Shown: positions 43,240 to 52,041 of the stretch, piece after piece | Position numbering within the stretch: position 1 is the first letter of the stretch | Layout of the letters: each line of letters starts with the position of its first letter | NCBI GenBank assembly: GCA_028697255.1 | Contig: JAQVFM010000004.1 | Span: 1 to 59,175, forward strand | From: Oscillospiraceae bacterium | Lineage (GTDB): Bacteria > Bacillota > Clostridia > Oscillospirales > Acutalibacteraceae | Reading direction: 5' to 3' | DNA: 59,175 nucleotides | The notes under the pieces: model-generated | What the model saw: only the letters and a program-made list of their open reading frames with translations | Told to the model about the DNA's origin: nothing | The model's database searches: none | Translations under genes and position numbers: made by a program

Positions 43240-45171
43240 ATGGGAAAACATCTTGCGTTAAACCGGCAGGATTGCATAGCGTGTCCGTCATGCTCGGATT
43301 GCCGAGCTGATTCACATGATGCGGCAAAGCAAAAACATATGGTTCGATACATCACATTTGCCGGCGGTTTGGCGGCTTATATTGCGGCACTGGTAATTGA
43401 GCCGACAAATATCTTAAAAACAGTATTGTTTTTTGCTGCATATCTTGCTTTTGGCAGCAGCGTATTATACGCGGCCTTTCGCAGCATTATAAAAATAAAA
43501 ATTTTTGACGAAAACTTTTTAATGGCTATCGCCACAATAGGTGCGTTTGCGATAGGCGAATATGCCGAAGGCGTGGCAGTGATGATTTTTTATCAAATCG
43601 GTGAGCTGTTTCAGGATTTTGCAGTCGGACGATCACGCAAATCGATTGAAGATTTAATGGATATCCGTCCCGACTATGCAAATCTAAAAACTTCTGACGG
43701 GCTGCACCGCACCTCTCCTCAGAATGTCAGTGTCGGGGATATTATTGCCGTAAAAGCCGGCGAGAAAATCCCGCTCGACGGATTAGTGCTTGAAGGCTTT
43801 GCATCTATTGATGCATCGGCACTTACAGGCGAATCTATGCCGCGCGATGTTGCGCCGGGAAGTGAGATTTTGGCAGGCAGTGTAAACCTCAACGGTCTTT
43901 TGACAATAAGGGTAACAAAACCGTTTGGCGAATCTACAGTGTCAAAAATTTTAGATTTGGTTCAAAATGCAAGCAGTAAAAAAACTAAAACTGAAAAATT
44001 TATTACAAAATTTGCGCGTATTTATACTCCGGTTGTGGTGTTGGCTGCATTGGCGTTAAGCCTAATACCACCGCTTGTGATACCCGGACAAAATTTTGCT
44101 GAATGGATAAACCGATCGCTTGTATTTCTTGTTGTGTCATGTCCATGCGCACTGGTTATTTCGATACCGCTCGGCTATTTCGGAGGAATCGGTAGCGCAT
44201 CACGCAGCGGTATTTTAATTAAGGGAAGCGACTTTCTTGATGCATTAACTAACATAAAAACGGTAGTGTTCGACAAAACCGGTTCACTTACACACGGCAA
44301 GTTTATTGTTACGCAAGTTGTTCCCGAACCGGGCAATGATAAAAATCGCCTGTTACACCTTGCCGCACACGCCGAAAGCCTTTCTAACCATCCTATAGCA
44401 CTTTCGATTTTAAAGGCTTACGATGCTCAAATAGACCATAGCCTTATCTCAAATCATGAGGAAATTGCCGGTTTGGGTATAAAAGCTGTCATAGCCGGAC
44501 AGCAGGTGCTTGCAGGAAACCGGACGTTAATGGCATCGCATAACATTGATGTGCCCAAAATCCAAACGGCGGGAACGACTGTTTTTGTTGCCGAAAACGG
44601 TACATTTGCAGGATACATTGAAATCGAGGACCAATTAAAGCCCGACAGTCGTCAAGCGATAAGGGAGCTAAAAAAATCCGGTGTCAAGAGCATTGCAATG
44701 CTTACCGGCGACAACTTTGCCGCCGCACGAAAAACTGCCGAAAAAATAGGAATTAACGAATTTTATGCTGAGCTTTTACCGCAAGGCAAGGTTGAAAAGC
44801 TTGAAAATATGCTAAAGAATTGCGAAAATGCCGGCACACTTGCTTTTGTGGGAGACGGCATAAACGACGCGCCTGTGCTCGCCCGCGCCGACATCGGCGT
44901 TGCAATGGGCGGCGTAGGTTCTGACGCCGCAATCGAAGCAGCAGACGTTGTGCTGATGACCGATGAACCGCACAAGCTTGCAACAGCAATCCGAATTGCT
45001 AAAAAAACACGGCGCATAGTATGGCAAAACATTGTGTTTTCGCTCTTTGTAAAAGCAGTTATATTAATCCTCGGTGCACTGGGACTTACTACAATGTGGG
45101 CTGCGGTGTTTGGCGATGTGGGTGTGGCAATGCTGGCAGTGTTTAACTCCATGAGAGCACTTAAAAATTAG
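43240..45171 (+). CDS. Zn/Cd/Pb-exporting P1B-2 ATPase, short N-terminus
   Basis: 643 residues. The CPC(x4)SxP signature of subgroup P1B-2 occurs as CPCALVISIP (301-310), with TGES (196-199), phosphorylation site DKTGSLT (Asp345), HP motif (SNHPIA) and GDGINDAP. The M8 region has FGDVGVAMLAVFNSMR. The usual heavy-metal-associated domain is missing; only a short Cys-rich start CIACPSCSDC remains. DKTGSLT instead of the common DKTGTLT is a mild variation. Membrane efflux pump, regulated by the ArsR-type repressor. Confidence 0.94.
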   Translation: MGKHLALNRQDCIACPSCSDCRADSHDAAKQKHMVRYITFAGGLAAYIAALVIEPTNILKTVLFFAAYLAFGSSVLYAAFRSIIKIKIFDENFLMAIATIGAFAIGEYAEGVAVMIFYQIGELFQDFAVGRSRKSIEDLMDIRPDYANLKTSDGLHRTSPQNVSVGDIIAVKAGEKIPLDGLVLEGFASIDASALTGESMPRDVAPGSEILAGSVNLNGLLTIRVTKPFGESTVSKILDLVQNASSKKTKTEKFITKFARIYTPVVVLAALALSLIPPLVIPGQNFAEWINRSLVFLVVSCPCALVISIPLGYFGGIGSASRSGILIKGSDFLDALTNIKTVVFDKTGSLTHGKFIVTQVVPEPGNDKNRLLHLAAHAESLSNHPIALSILKAYDAQIDHSLISNHEEIAGLGIKAVIAGQQVLAGNRTLMASHNIDVPKIQTAGTTVFVAENGTFAGYIEIEDQLKPDSRQAIRELKKSGVKSIAMLTGDNFAAARKTAEKIGINEFYAELLPQGKVEKLENMLKNCENAGTLAFVGDGINDAPVLARADIGVAMGGVGSDAAIEAADVVLMTDEPHKLATAIRIAKKTRRIVWQNIVFSLFVKAVILILGALGLTTMWAAVFGDVGVAMLAVFNSMRALKN

Positions 45172-45182
45172 ATTGATGTAAA

Positions 45183-45208
45183 ACGGAGCGATGAAGGCAT
45201 CGCGCCCT
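45183..45208. repeat. Palindromic module GCGATGNNGGCATCGY, copy 2
   Basis: ACGGAGCGATGAAGGCATCG followed by CGCCCT. Further palindromes follow in the same gap: GGAACGCCGGAATGGCGTTC (45223-45242) and a region ending GCGTTCCG (45306-45313). The 333-base gap 45172-45504 carries these, a terminator and a phage repeat, and no gene. Confidence 0.6.
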
Positions 45209-45386
45209 ACAAAAATAGTGCGGGAACGCCGGAATGGCGTTCGATACATGATTTGGTGCGGGATTTCATTATAAAATACATGTGTCGTAGGGAACACTGT
45301 CCTCAGCGTTCCGTTTTTCGTATAGCTTGGGATTTTTATTGGTAATTGTTATCTAATTGATGCCTGCTGAATAATTAAAAATGTAG

Positions 45387-45419
45387 AAAAACGAGGTGGT
45401 ATAATGCCGCCTCGTTTTT
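45387..45419 (+). terminator. Terminator upstream of the prophage
   Basis: AAAAACGAGGTGG (45387-45399) pairs along 13 positions (one G-T) with CCGCCTCGTTTTT (45407-45419). It insulates the terminase gene from the metal operon. Confidence 0.85.
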
Positions 45420-45429
45420 GTGTCTGAAA

Positions 45430-45444
45430 ATAAAAGTAGGGGGA
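45430..45444 (+). repeat. Phage 15-base repeat ATAAAAGTAGGGGGA, copy 1
   Basis: Identical to 49211-49225. This copy lies 60 bases before the terminase gene, the other 90 bases before the scaffold gene; both are followed within 20 bases by GTTTATRGT. Possible late-gene regulatory site. Confidence 0.6.
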
Positions 45445-45504
45445 TTTTTTGTTTTATTCGGTTTATAGTGATATTGCAAACGGGGACAGGGGGCGGTGGG
45501 TGAT

Positions 45505-46953
45505 ATGAGCAAGATTATATGGACACCACAGCCAAAGCAGCTTATGTTTCAGCAAAGACCGGAGTATGAGGCGTTGTACGGCGGTGCAGCAGGCGGGGGC
45601 AAGTCGGACGCGCTGTTGACCGAGGCGCTACGGCAGGTGCATATCCCGCATTACAGGGGGATTATACTACGCAAAACATACCCGCAGTTATCCGAGCTTA
45701 TTGACCGCTCACGTGATATTTACAAGGCGGCATTCCCGAAGGCGCGGTATTATGCAACTGAGCATTTTTGGCAGTTTCCGTCAGGGGCAAAGATATATTT
45801 CGGTTCGATGCAGCACACAAAAGACAGGGTGAATTATCAGGGAAAGCGGTATGATTTTGTTGCGTTCGATGAGCTGACACATTTTACATGGGAAGAATAC
45901 AGCTATATGTTCAGCAGAAACAGGCCGTCGGGTGCGGGAACGCGGGTTTATATACGGGCAACAACCAACCCGGGCGGTGTCGGACATGGGTGGGTAAAGG
46001 ACAGATTTATAACCGCAGCGCCTCCCATGACGCCGATAACCGAAACCGTTAGTGTTATTGACCCGAACGGCAACACAATCAAAATGGAACGCAAGCGAAT
46101 ATTTGTGCCGTCAACCGTGTTTGACAACAGCGAGCTAATCAAAAACAATCCCGACTATTTGGCTAACCTTGCAATGCTGCCCGAGGCCGAGCGAAACGCG
46201 CTGCTGTACGGCAGTTGGGACAGCTTTGACGGACAGGTGTTTAGAGAATGGCGCAATGACCCGGAGCATTACGACGATCAGCGGTGGACACATGTTATTA
46301 ACCCGTTTAAGGTGCCAAAAGAGTGGAAGATATATCGTGGTTTTGATTTTGGATATGCAAAGCCTTTTTCGGTTGGGTGGTATGCGGTGGATTATGATGG
46401 TCGCGTGTTTCGGATAAAAGAGTTTTACGGCTGCACAGGCACTCCGAATGAGGGTGTTAAGATGAACCCTTCTGAAATTGCCGCCGGGATAAAGTGTATT
46501 GAAAACGAGGACGAAAACCTAAAGGGTCGCAATATTATCGGCATTGCCGACCCGTCTATTTTTGACGAAAGCCGTGGCGAATCCGTTGCAATTATGATGG
46601 AGAGGCCTCCTAATTTTGTTTGCTGGACAGCCGGTGATAATACGCGTATTGCCGGCAAAATGCAGTATCATTACAGGCTGAGTTTTGACGAGGACGGCAT
46701 ACCGATGTTTTATGTGTTTAAAACCTGCAAGCACTTTATACGCACGATACCATCGCTTGTCTATGACCAAAAAAATGTTGAAGATATAGACACCACACAG
46801 GAGGACCACGCATATGACGAGTGTCGATACGTGCTGATGGAAAACCCGATTAGTCCGCGCAAACACACGATTGCAACCAATTTGCAAAATGACCCTCTTA
46901 ATTTGTTTGCGGACAAGACAAAGCCTGACAAATACACATTTTATCGTATGTGA
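45505..46953 (+). CDS. Phage terminase large subunit
   Basis: Packaging motor and DNA-cutting enzyme, 482 residues. ATPase domain: Walker A GGAAGGGKS (26-34), Walker B YDFVAFDE; later TTNPGG is the coupling motif. Nuclease domain with acidic residues in GFDFGYAKPF, IIGIADPSIFDE and the terminal EDHAYDE. No small terminase is seen upstream. ATG 45505 is preferred to GTG 45496; both follow a run of G bases. Starts the late operon and is 17 bases from the portal gene. Confidence 0.93.
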   Translation: MSKIIWTPQPKQLMFQQRPEYEALYGGAAGGGKSDALLTEALRQVHIPHYRGIILRKTYPQLSELIDRSRDIYKAAFPKARYYATEHFWQFPSGAKIYFGSMQHTKDRVNYQGKRYDFVAFDELTHFTWEEYSYMFSRNRPSGAGTRVYIRATTNPGGVGHGWVKDRFITAAPPMTPITETVSVIDPNGNTIKMERKRIFVPSTVFDNSELIKNNPDYLANLAMLPEAERNALLYGSWDSFDGQVFREWRNDPEHYDDQRWTHVINPFKVPKEWKIYRGFDFGYAKPFSVGWYAVDYDGRVFRIKEFYGCTGTPNEGVKMNPSEIAAGIKCIENEDENLKGRNIIGIADPSIFDESRGESVAIMMERPPNFVCWTAGDNTRIAGKMQYHYRLSFDEDGIPMFYVFKTCKHFIRTIPSLVYDQKNVEDIDTTQEDHAYDECRYVLMENPISPRKHTIATNLQNDPLNLFADKTKPDKYTFYRM

Positions 46954-46970
46954 TTTAAAAGGAGAAGCAA

Positions 46971-48848
46971 ATGGCAATGATAAATAAAATTCTTGACATT
47001 GTGGGGGCGCCGCAAAAACATAAGCCGCAGGGCGAAAAAATCGGTAAAGAACAGATTGCACAGGCAACGCAGATACTGCAAAAATATAAGCAGGGCAAAG
47101 CAAATTTAGAAAATCGTATTATTGAAAATGAGCAATGGTACAAAATGCGTCATTGGGAGCAGATACGACCAAGCAATGATAAACCGACCGACCCCGAGCC
47201 TGCAAGCGCGTGGCTTTTTAACTCGATTGCAAACAAGCATGCCGATGCTATGGACAATTTTCCCGAGCCGAATGTGCTGCCACGCGAGCAAGGAGACAAA
47301 GAGGCAGCAAAACAGCTTAGTCAAATTTTGCCGGTCATACTTGAACACAACGAGTTTGAACAAACCTATTCGGACACATGGTGGTACAAGCTGAAAACCG
47401 GGACAGGCGTTTACGGAGTGTTTTGGAATCCGATGCTTGAAAACGGGCTTGGAGACATTGACATTAAGCAGATTGATATTCTCAATATTTTTTGGGAGCC
47501 GGGTATAAAAGACATTCAAAAAAGCAAAAACCTGTTCACTGTCGAGCTTGTGGACAACGATATACTAACGCAAAGCTATTCTAAGCTAAAGGGAAAGCTT
47601 AAATCTGCCACGGTGGATGTTGCAAAGTACATATATGACGATACGGTGGACACTTCGCAAAAGTCTGCTGTGGTGGATTGGTATTATAAGGTATTTACCG
47701 AGTGCGGCGAAGTCTTGCATTATTGCAAGTTTGTCAATAACGAGGTGCTGTATGCGTCGGAGAATGATGCTGTATATGCAAAGCGAGGCTTTTATGATCA
47801 TGGAATGTATCCGTTTGTTTTTGACACAATGTTTGTTGAAGAAGGCACACCGTGCGGGTTTGGGTATATCGATGTTATGAAAGATACGCAGATGTATATT
47901 GACAAGCTTAATCAATCAATTATAAAAAACGCGTTGATGGCAACAAAAAAACGGTTTTTTATTAAGAATACAGGCAGTGTAAACGAGGAGGAATTTGCCG
48001 ATTGGAGCAAAGACTTTGTTCATGTTTCAGGCTCGTCTTTAGGCGATGACAGCATACGCGAAATTCAAGTTCAGCCGCTGAATCCTCTATATGTTCAGAT
48101 ACTGCAGCAAAAGATTGACGAGCTTAAAGAAACGTCGGGAAACCGCGATTTTTCACAGGGCGGCACATCAGGCGGCGTTACCGCTGCATCGGCTATTGCG
48201 GCTTTGCAGGAGGCAGGAAGCAAGCTATCGCGCGATATGATAAAAAACAGCTATCGGGCTTTTCGTAAGGTTAATTATCTGTGCTTGGAGTTAATCCGGC
48301 AGTTTTATGACGAACCGCGCTGTTTTCGCATAAGCGGGGCAGGAGAGCAGCGATATGTAACATTTAGCAATGCCGCAATTAAGCCGCAGCCGCAGGGCAG
48401 TGCATACGGTGTTGATTTGGGTGAACGAAGACCGGTATTTGATATACAAATTATATCTCAAAAATCCAGCCCGTTTAATAAAATTGCGCAAAATGAGCTT
48501 GCAAAGGAAATGTATGCAGCCGGATTTTTTGATCCCAGTCTGTCGGACCAGGCACTTATTGCAGTTGAAATGATGGATTTTGAGGGTAAGCAATCAATTA
48601 TACAAAAAATATCTCAAAACAAAACACTGCTGCAAAGGGTAAACGATATGCAGATGCAAATGCAGCACATGGCACAAATAATAGACGCAACGCAAGGCAC
48701 ACGAATTGCGCCGGCGACAGCGCCCGAAACAGAAGTACCCGCAAAAATTAAAGCAAATGTGCCGGGTACAGCGTTCAAAAATGCGGGTGGTACAACCACC
48801 GCGGCAAAGGCACGAGAGCGCGCCCTCAACATCGCAAAACCGGAATGA
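46971..48848 (+). CDS. Phage portal protein
   Basis: 625 residues, the dodecameric ring through which DNA enters the head. Resembles the P22-like/large portals of podoviruses: NRIIENEQWYKMRHWEQIRP, TGTGVYGVFWNP, a crown with ETSGNRDFSQGGTSGGVTAASAIAALQEAGSKLSRD, and a helical Gln/Met-rich tail near 580-600. The Ala/Pro/Lys-rich C-terminus is low complexity. AAGGAG precedes ATG. Confidence 0.9.
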   Translation: MAMINKILDIVGAPQKHKPQGEKIGKEQIAQATQILQKYKQGKANLENRIIENEQWYKMRHWEQIRPSNDKPTDPEPASAWLFNSIANKHADAMDNFPEPNVLPREQGDKEAAKQLSQILPVILEHNEFEQTYSDTWWYKLKTGTGVYGVFWNPMLENGLGDIDIKQIDILNIFWEPGIKDIQKSKNLFTVELVDNDILTQSYSKLKGKLKSATVDVAKYIYDDTVDTSQKSAVVDWYYKVFTECGEVLHYCKFVNNEVLYASENDAVYAKRGFYDHGMYPFVFDTMFVEEGTPCGFGYIDVMKDTQMYIDKLNQSIIKNALMATKKRFFIKNTGSVNEEEFADWSKDFVHVSGSSLGDDSIREIQVQPLNPLYVQILQQKIDELKETSGNRDFSQGGTSGGVTAASAIAALQEAGSKLSRDMIKNSYRAFRKVNYLCLELIRQFYDEPRCFRISGAGEQRYVTFSNAAIKPQPQGSAYGVDLGERRPVFDIQIISQKSSPFNKIAQNELAKEMYAAGFFDPSLSDQALIAVEMMDFEGKQSIIQKISQNKTLLQRVNDMQMQMQHMAQIIDATQGTRIAPATAPETEVPAKIKANVPGTAFKNAGGTTTAAKARERALNIAKPE

Positions 48849-48873
48849 TCCGAGCATAAGGGGGAATGTAATT

Positions 48874-49194
48874 GTGGTAACTGTAAAATTTAACAAAAAA
48901 GGCAACAGGCACAAAATAACAATTGAAGGCCACGCGGGGTATAATCCGGGACTTGATATTGTATGCTCGGCAGTTTCTATGCTGTCCTTTACACTTTTGC
49001 AAGCACTAAAGGATGAGCACGAAAACGGAAATTTGCGATATTTAAATATGCGTCACGATTCCGGCAATGTTCATGTTGTCGCGGACACAAAAAAATTGTT
49101 TTGTGAGCGGCTGCAAACTATTATAAACACGATTTTTCTTGGATTTGAATTGCTTGCTGCAAAATATCCCGAACATGTTGAGCTGTTGCGTTAA
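48874..49194 (+). CDS. Phage-encoded Prp-type cysteine protease (DUF464)
   Basis: 106 residues matching Prp/YsxB, the protease that in Staphylococcus trims the N-terminus of ribosomal protein L27. The active-site segment GHAGYNPGLDIVCSAVSML keeps the catalytic His (GHAGY) and Cys (DIVC) at the usual spacing. The start is GTG 48874, 8 bases after AGGGGGA; longer readings overlap the portal gene in another frame. Gene order portal-Prp-scaffold-capsid is where a prohead protease belongs, and the two following proteins start with Prp-like sites, so it is probably this phage's maturation protease. Confidence 0.88.
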   Translation: MVTVKFNKKGNRHKITIEGHAGYNPGLDIVCSAVSMLSFTLLQALKDEHENGNLRYLNMRHDSGNVHVVADTKKLFCERLQTIINTIFLGFELLAAKYPEHVELLR

Positions 49195-49210
49195 ATCAAT
49201 TGCAAATCCG

Positions 49211-49225
49211 ATAAAAGTAGGGGGA
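49211..49225 (+). repeat. Phage 15-base repeat ATAAAAGTAGGGGGA, copy 2
   Basis: See 45430-45444. In the 121-base gap between Prp and scaffold genes. Confidence 0.6.
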
Positions 49226-49315
49226 AACTGCTGTTAGTTTATGGTAAGTTTAGTTTGACAACAAAGTCTGACTCTTGGGAAAGACCATGAATTTTAAAAA
49301 AGGAGAAATCCTACA

Positions 49316-50350
49316 ATGAAAACTAAAACAGGGCTGCTATTCGCATTAAATTTGCGCTTGTTTGACAGCACGGTGCAAAGCTTGGTTGCAGGCAGGGCAG
49401 ACGCAGGGGCAGCAAAAAGTGATGATGCAGCACAGACGGGCGATGACAAAAATTTTCCTTCTGCCGCCGGGAAGGGCAAACGGGCGGGTATACCATTGTC
49501 GCAAGTGAAATACGGCAAGCATGACGACGGCGAAACAAACGCCGACAATGCAGCTGCCAAAGATACTGCTTCGGACAATGGACAAAACCGGGACGCCGCC
49601 GGTAACATATCGACCACAGCCGTTAACAGTGACTTAAACGCAAAGAAAGCCGAGTTTGAAAAGCTGATTAACAGTGATTACAAGGATTTGTTCACTGAAC
49701 GCGTGCAGGGAATTATTGACAAGAGGTTTAAGGAAACAAAAAATTTGGAAGCTCAGCTTGAAAGATTAAGTCCGGTAATTGAAATTTTGTCATCAAAATA
49801 CGGTGTGCCGACCGATGACATTGACAAGCTGTCAAAGGCCATACAGGATGACGATTCGTATTATGAGGACGAGGCGGCGCAAAAGGGGTTAACCGTAGAA
49901 CAGCTTAAAAAATTTAAAAAGATGGAGCGGGAAAACACCGAGCTTAAACGGGCACATGAGGAATTTCAGCGCAGACAAAATGCCGACAGGATATACGCTG
50001 ATTGGATACATCAAAGTGAGCAGGTAAAGCAGATATATCCATCATTTGATTTGAACGATGAGATTCAAAACCCATCTTTTTTAAAGCTGCTTAAAAGCGG
50101 TGTAGATGTAAAGGCGGCGTATCAAGCTGTGCACATGGACGATATTTTGGGAGGCGCTATGCAGTATACTGCCCAAAAAATACAGCAGCAGACGGTTAAT
50201 AGCATCAAAGCGCGAGCTAATCGGCCGACAGAAAACGGGCTTTCATCCCAAACGGGTGTGGTTGTAAAAAATGATGTATCCAAACTTACGGCTGCCGACA
50301 GGCGCGAAATAGCGCGCCGTGTGCAGTTTGGGGAGCATATTAAATTTTAA
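49316..50350 (+). CDS. Phage scaffold/capsid assembly protein
   Basis: 344 residues, highly charged, helical: a disordered N-terminal third rich in Ala, Asp and Gly, a GIPLSQVKYGKHD block, a long coiled-coil (about 110-240, ending EFQRRQ) and a basic C-terminus (RREIARRVQFGEH) that may bind the capsid protein. Residues 11-18 read LNLRLF-DS, similar to the Prp site of L27 (LNLQFF-A), predicting a cut after Phe16. AAGGAG precedes ATG. Directly before the major capsid gene. Confidence 0.85.
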   Translation: MKTKTGLLFALNLRLFDSTVQSLVAGRADAGAAKSDDAAQTGDDKNFPSAAGKGKRAGIPLSQVKYGKHDDGETNADNAAAKDTASDNGQNRDAAGNISTTAVNSDLNAKKAEFEKLINSDYKDLFTERVQGIIDKRFKETKNLEAQLERLSPVIEILSSKYGVPTDDIDKLSKAIQDDDSYYEDEAAQKGLTVEQLKKFKKMERENTELKRAHEEFQRRQNADRIYADWIHQSEQVKQIYPSFDLNDEIQNPSFLKLLKSGVDVKAAYQAVHMDDILGGAMQYTAQKIQQQTVNSIKARANRPTENGLSSQTGVVVKNDVSKLTAADRREIARRVQFGEHIKF

Positions 50351-50384
50351 TTGTTCCCCAAAAAACATGAAAGGGGAATTTTAT

Positions 50385-51407
50385 ATGCTTAACAAAAATT
50401 TATTTAAGCTTGATTTGACATTGTTTGATACGGCATCGAATGTGACATCAAGCAATACACCCGGCAACGACCTGTCGCCGGAAATGAAAACCTTTTATTC
50501 CGACTATCTTATCGACAATGCGTTAACAAATCTTGTGCATGACCAGTTTGGGCAAAAACACCCTATACCCAAAAATGGCGGAAAAACTATAGAGTTTCGC
50601 AAATATTCACCACTGCCCAAAATGACAACCGCTCTTGAGGAGGGTGTTACCCCTGACGGTCAGGCACTTAATGTATCAATCATTACGGCAACAGTAGAGC
50701 AGTACGGCGGATGGATTCAGTTGCCTGATATGCTGCTGTTGAGCGCTATTGATAACAACATGGTGCAGGCAACCGAGCTTTTGGGCGATCAGGCAGGGCG
50801 CACCCTTGACACAATCACGCGCGAAGTGTTAAACGGCGGCACAAATGTGCAGTATGCGCCAATTATTACGGGCGATACCGTTACACCGGTTACAGCTCGT
50901 TCGTCTATAACGGCAGATGCAAAGTTCACCGTCGATTGCGTTTATAAAGCTGTTCGCTTTTTAAAAACTCAGCTTGCAAAGCCGATTGAGGGTTCGTATG
51001 TTGCAATTATCCACCCCGACGTTGCATATGACTTGATGCGGTCCGATGAATGGATAGAAGCGCACAAATACGCAAGACCTGAAAATCTATATAACGGCGA
51101 AATAGGCAAAATCGCAAACTGCCGTTTTATTGAAACCACAGAGGCAAAAATATTTGGCGGTGCCGGTGCCGATGGCATAGACGTTTACTCGACACTTATT
51201 CTCGGTGCCAACGCATACGGCATTACGGAAATAAGCGGGGGTGGGTTGGAGCATATCATTAAGCAGCTTGGATCCTCCGGCACTGCCGACCCGCTCAACC
51301 AGCGCGCATCTGCCGGTTGGAAAGCGACTAAAACTGCCGAAAGGCTGGTTGAGGGTTATATGGTGCGCATTGAATCCGCGTCATCGTTTCAGTCCGGGTC
51401 AAACTAA
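50385..51407 (+). CDS. Major capsid protein, N4-gp56 family
   Basis: 340 residues, HK97-fold capsid protein of the N4-gp56 group: KTIEFRKYSPLPKMTTALEEGVTPDGQALNVS and TVEQYGGWIQLPDMLLL are diagnostic. Residues 9-16 read LDLTLF-DT, a second Prp-like site near the N-terminus, predicting a cut after Phe14. ATG 50385 with AAAGGGG upstream; a longer reading from 50319 is out of keeping with the ribosome site. Confidence 0.92.
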   Translation: MLNKNLFKLDLTLFDTASNVTSSNTPGNDLSPEMKTFYSDYLIDNALTNLVHDQFGQKHPIPKNGGKTIEFRKYSPLPKMTTALEEGVTPDGQALNVSIITATVEQYGGWIQLPDMLLLSAIDNNMVQATELLGDQAGRTLDTITREVLNGGTNVQYAPIITGDTVTPVTARSSITADAKFTVDCVYKAVRFLKTQLAKPIEGSYVAIIHPDVAYDLMRSDEWIEAHKYARPENLYNGEIGKIANCRFIETTEAKIFGGAGADGIDVYSTLILGANAYGITEISGGGLEHIIKQLGSSGTADPLNQRASAGWKATKTAERLVEGYMVRIESASSFQSGSN

Positions 51408-51453
51408 GATCATCACAACAACGCAGTGTACGGCATTTCCTACCATATGGAAT

Positions 51454-51592
51454 ACGCGCGATGGGGGCATCGCTCTACAAGATTGTTCGTCACGCTGACG
51501 CACAACGCCGAGGACGGCGTTCCCAACCTTAACCGATTGCGAAACACACTGCTTTTCGGGCGACCTGTGGTTGCCCGTGCATTCCACAATTG
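51454..51592. repeat. Host-type palindromic repeats inside the capsid operon
   Basis: In the 218-base gap after the capsid gene: the GCGATGGGGGCATCGC module (51459-51474), AACGCCGAGGACGGCGTT (51513-51530), and a 60-bp relative (51533-51592) of the MITE-like element at 37226, whose first 31 bases match at 27 positions. No gene. Confidence 0.65.
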
Positions 51593-51625
51593 ATTAATTA
51601 TAAAACTTGCAAGGAGGTTTGTTAA

Positions 51626-51985
51626 ATGTCAGACAGCAAAAGCGCCCCTGATATAGAAATTTTGCAGGCGCAAATTGCCGAGCTTAAAAAGCTTGTAGGC
51701 AAACAAAGCAATAATGCGCCGCAAAACACGGTGCCGCAGAGTGTGCTGGAAAATGAAAAGCGAATGCAGGAGTTAGTCGAGGTTCGGTTATTCAAGGACA
51801 ACGGCAAGTATAGGGACGATGTATTTGTAGCGGTTAACGGAAAATCGTTTCAAATAAAACGCGGCGTTACGGTTAAAGTTCCGAGATATGTCAAAGAGGT
51901 GCTTGACAGCTCGTTAAAGCAGGACGAATACGCTGCACGGTATTCTGAGAAAATGGCCGACGAGTATTTAAAAAGCGTCAGGTAA
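51626..51985 (+). CDS. Phage virion-associated protein of unknown role
   Basis: 119 residues. N-terminal coiled coil (DIEILQAQIAELKKLVGKQ), a Pro/Asn/Gln linker, and a C-terminal domain including VFVAVNGKSFQIKRGVTVKVPRYVKEVLDSSLKQDEYAARYSEK. Proteins with this layout follow capsid genes in many Bacillota phages; possibly a head decoration or head-completion protein. AAGGAGG precedes ATG. Not recognised further. Confidence 0.7.
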   Translation: MSDSKSAPDIEILQAQIAELKKLVGKQSNNAPQNTVPQSVLENEKRMQELVEVRLFKDNGKYRDDVFVAVNGKSFQIKRGVTVKVPRYVKEVLDSSLKQDEYAARYSEKMADEYLKSVR

Positions 51986-52041
51986 TTATTATTGGCGGGG
52001 CACAGGAGGACTGTGCCCCCACCACAAAGGGTGTGCAGCAT

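Noticed and set aside
46519..47103. 194-codon minus-strand frame across terminase and portal genes
   Set aside because: Spans the junction of two strongly recognised plus-strand genes; no start signal.
51408..51625. An extra small phage gene after the capsid gene
   Set aside because: The stretch consists of palindromic modules; possible frames have no ribosome site and run through the repeats.
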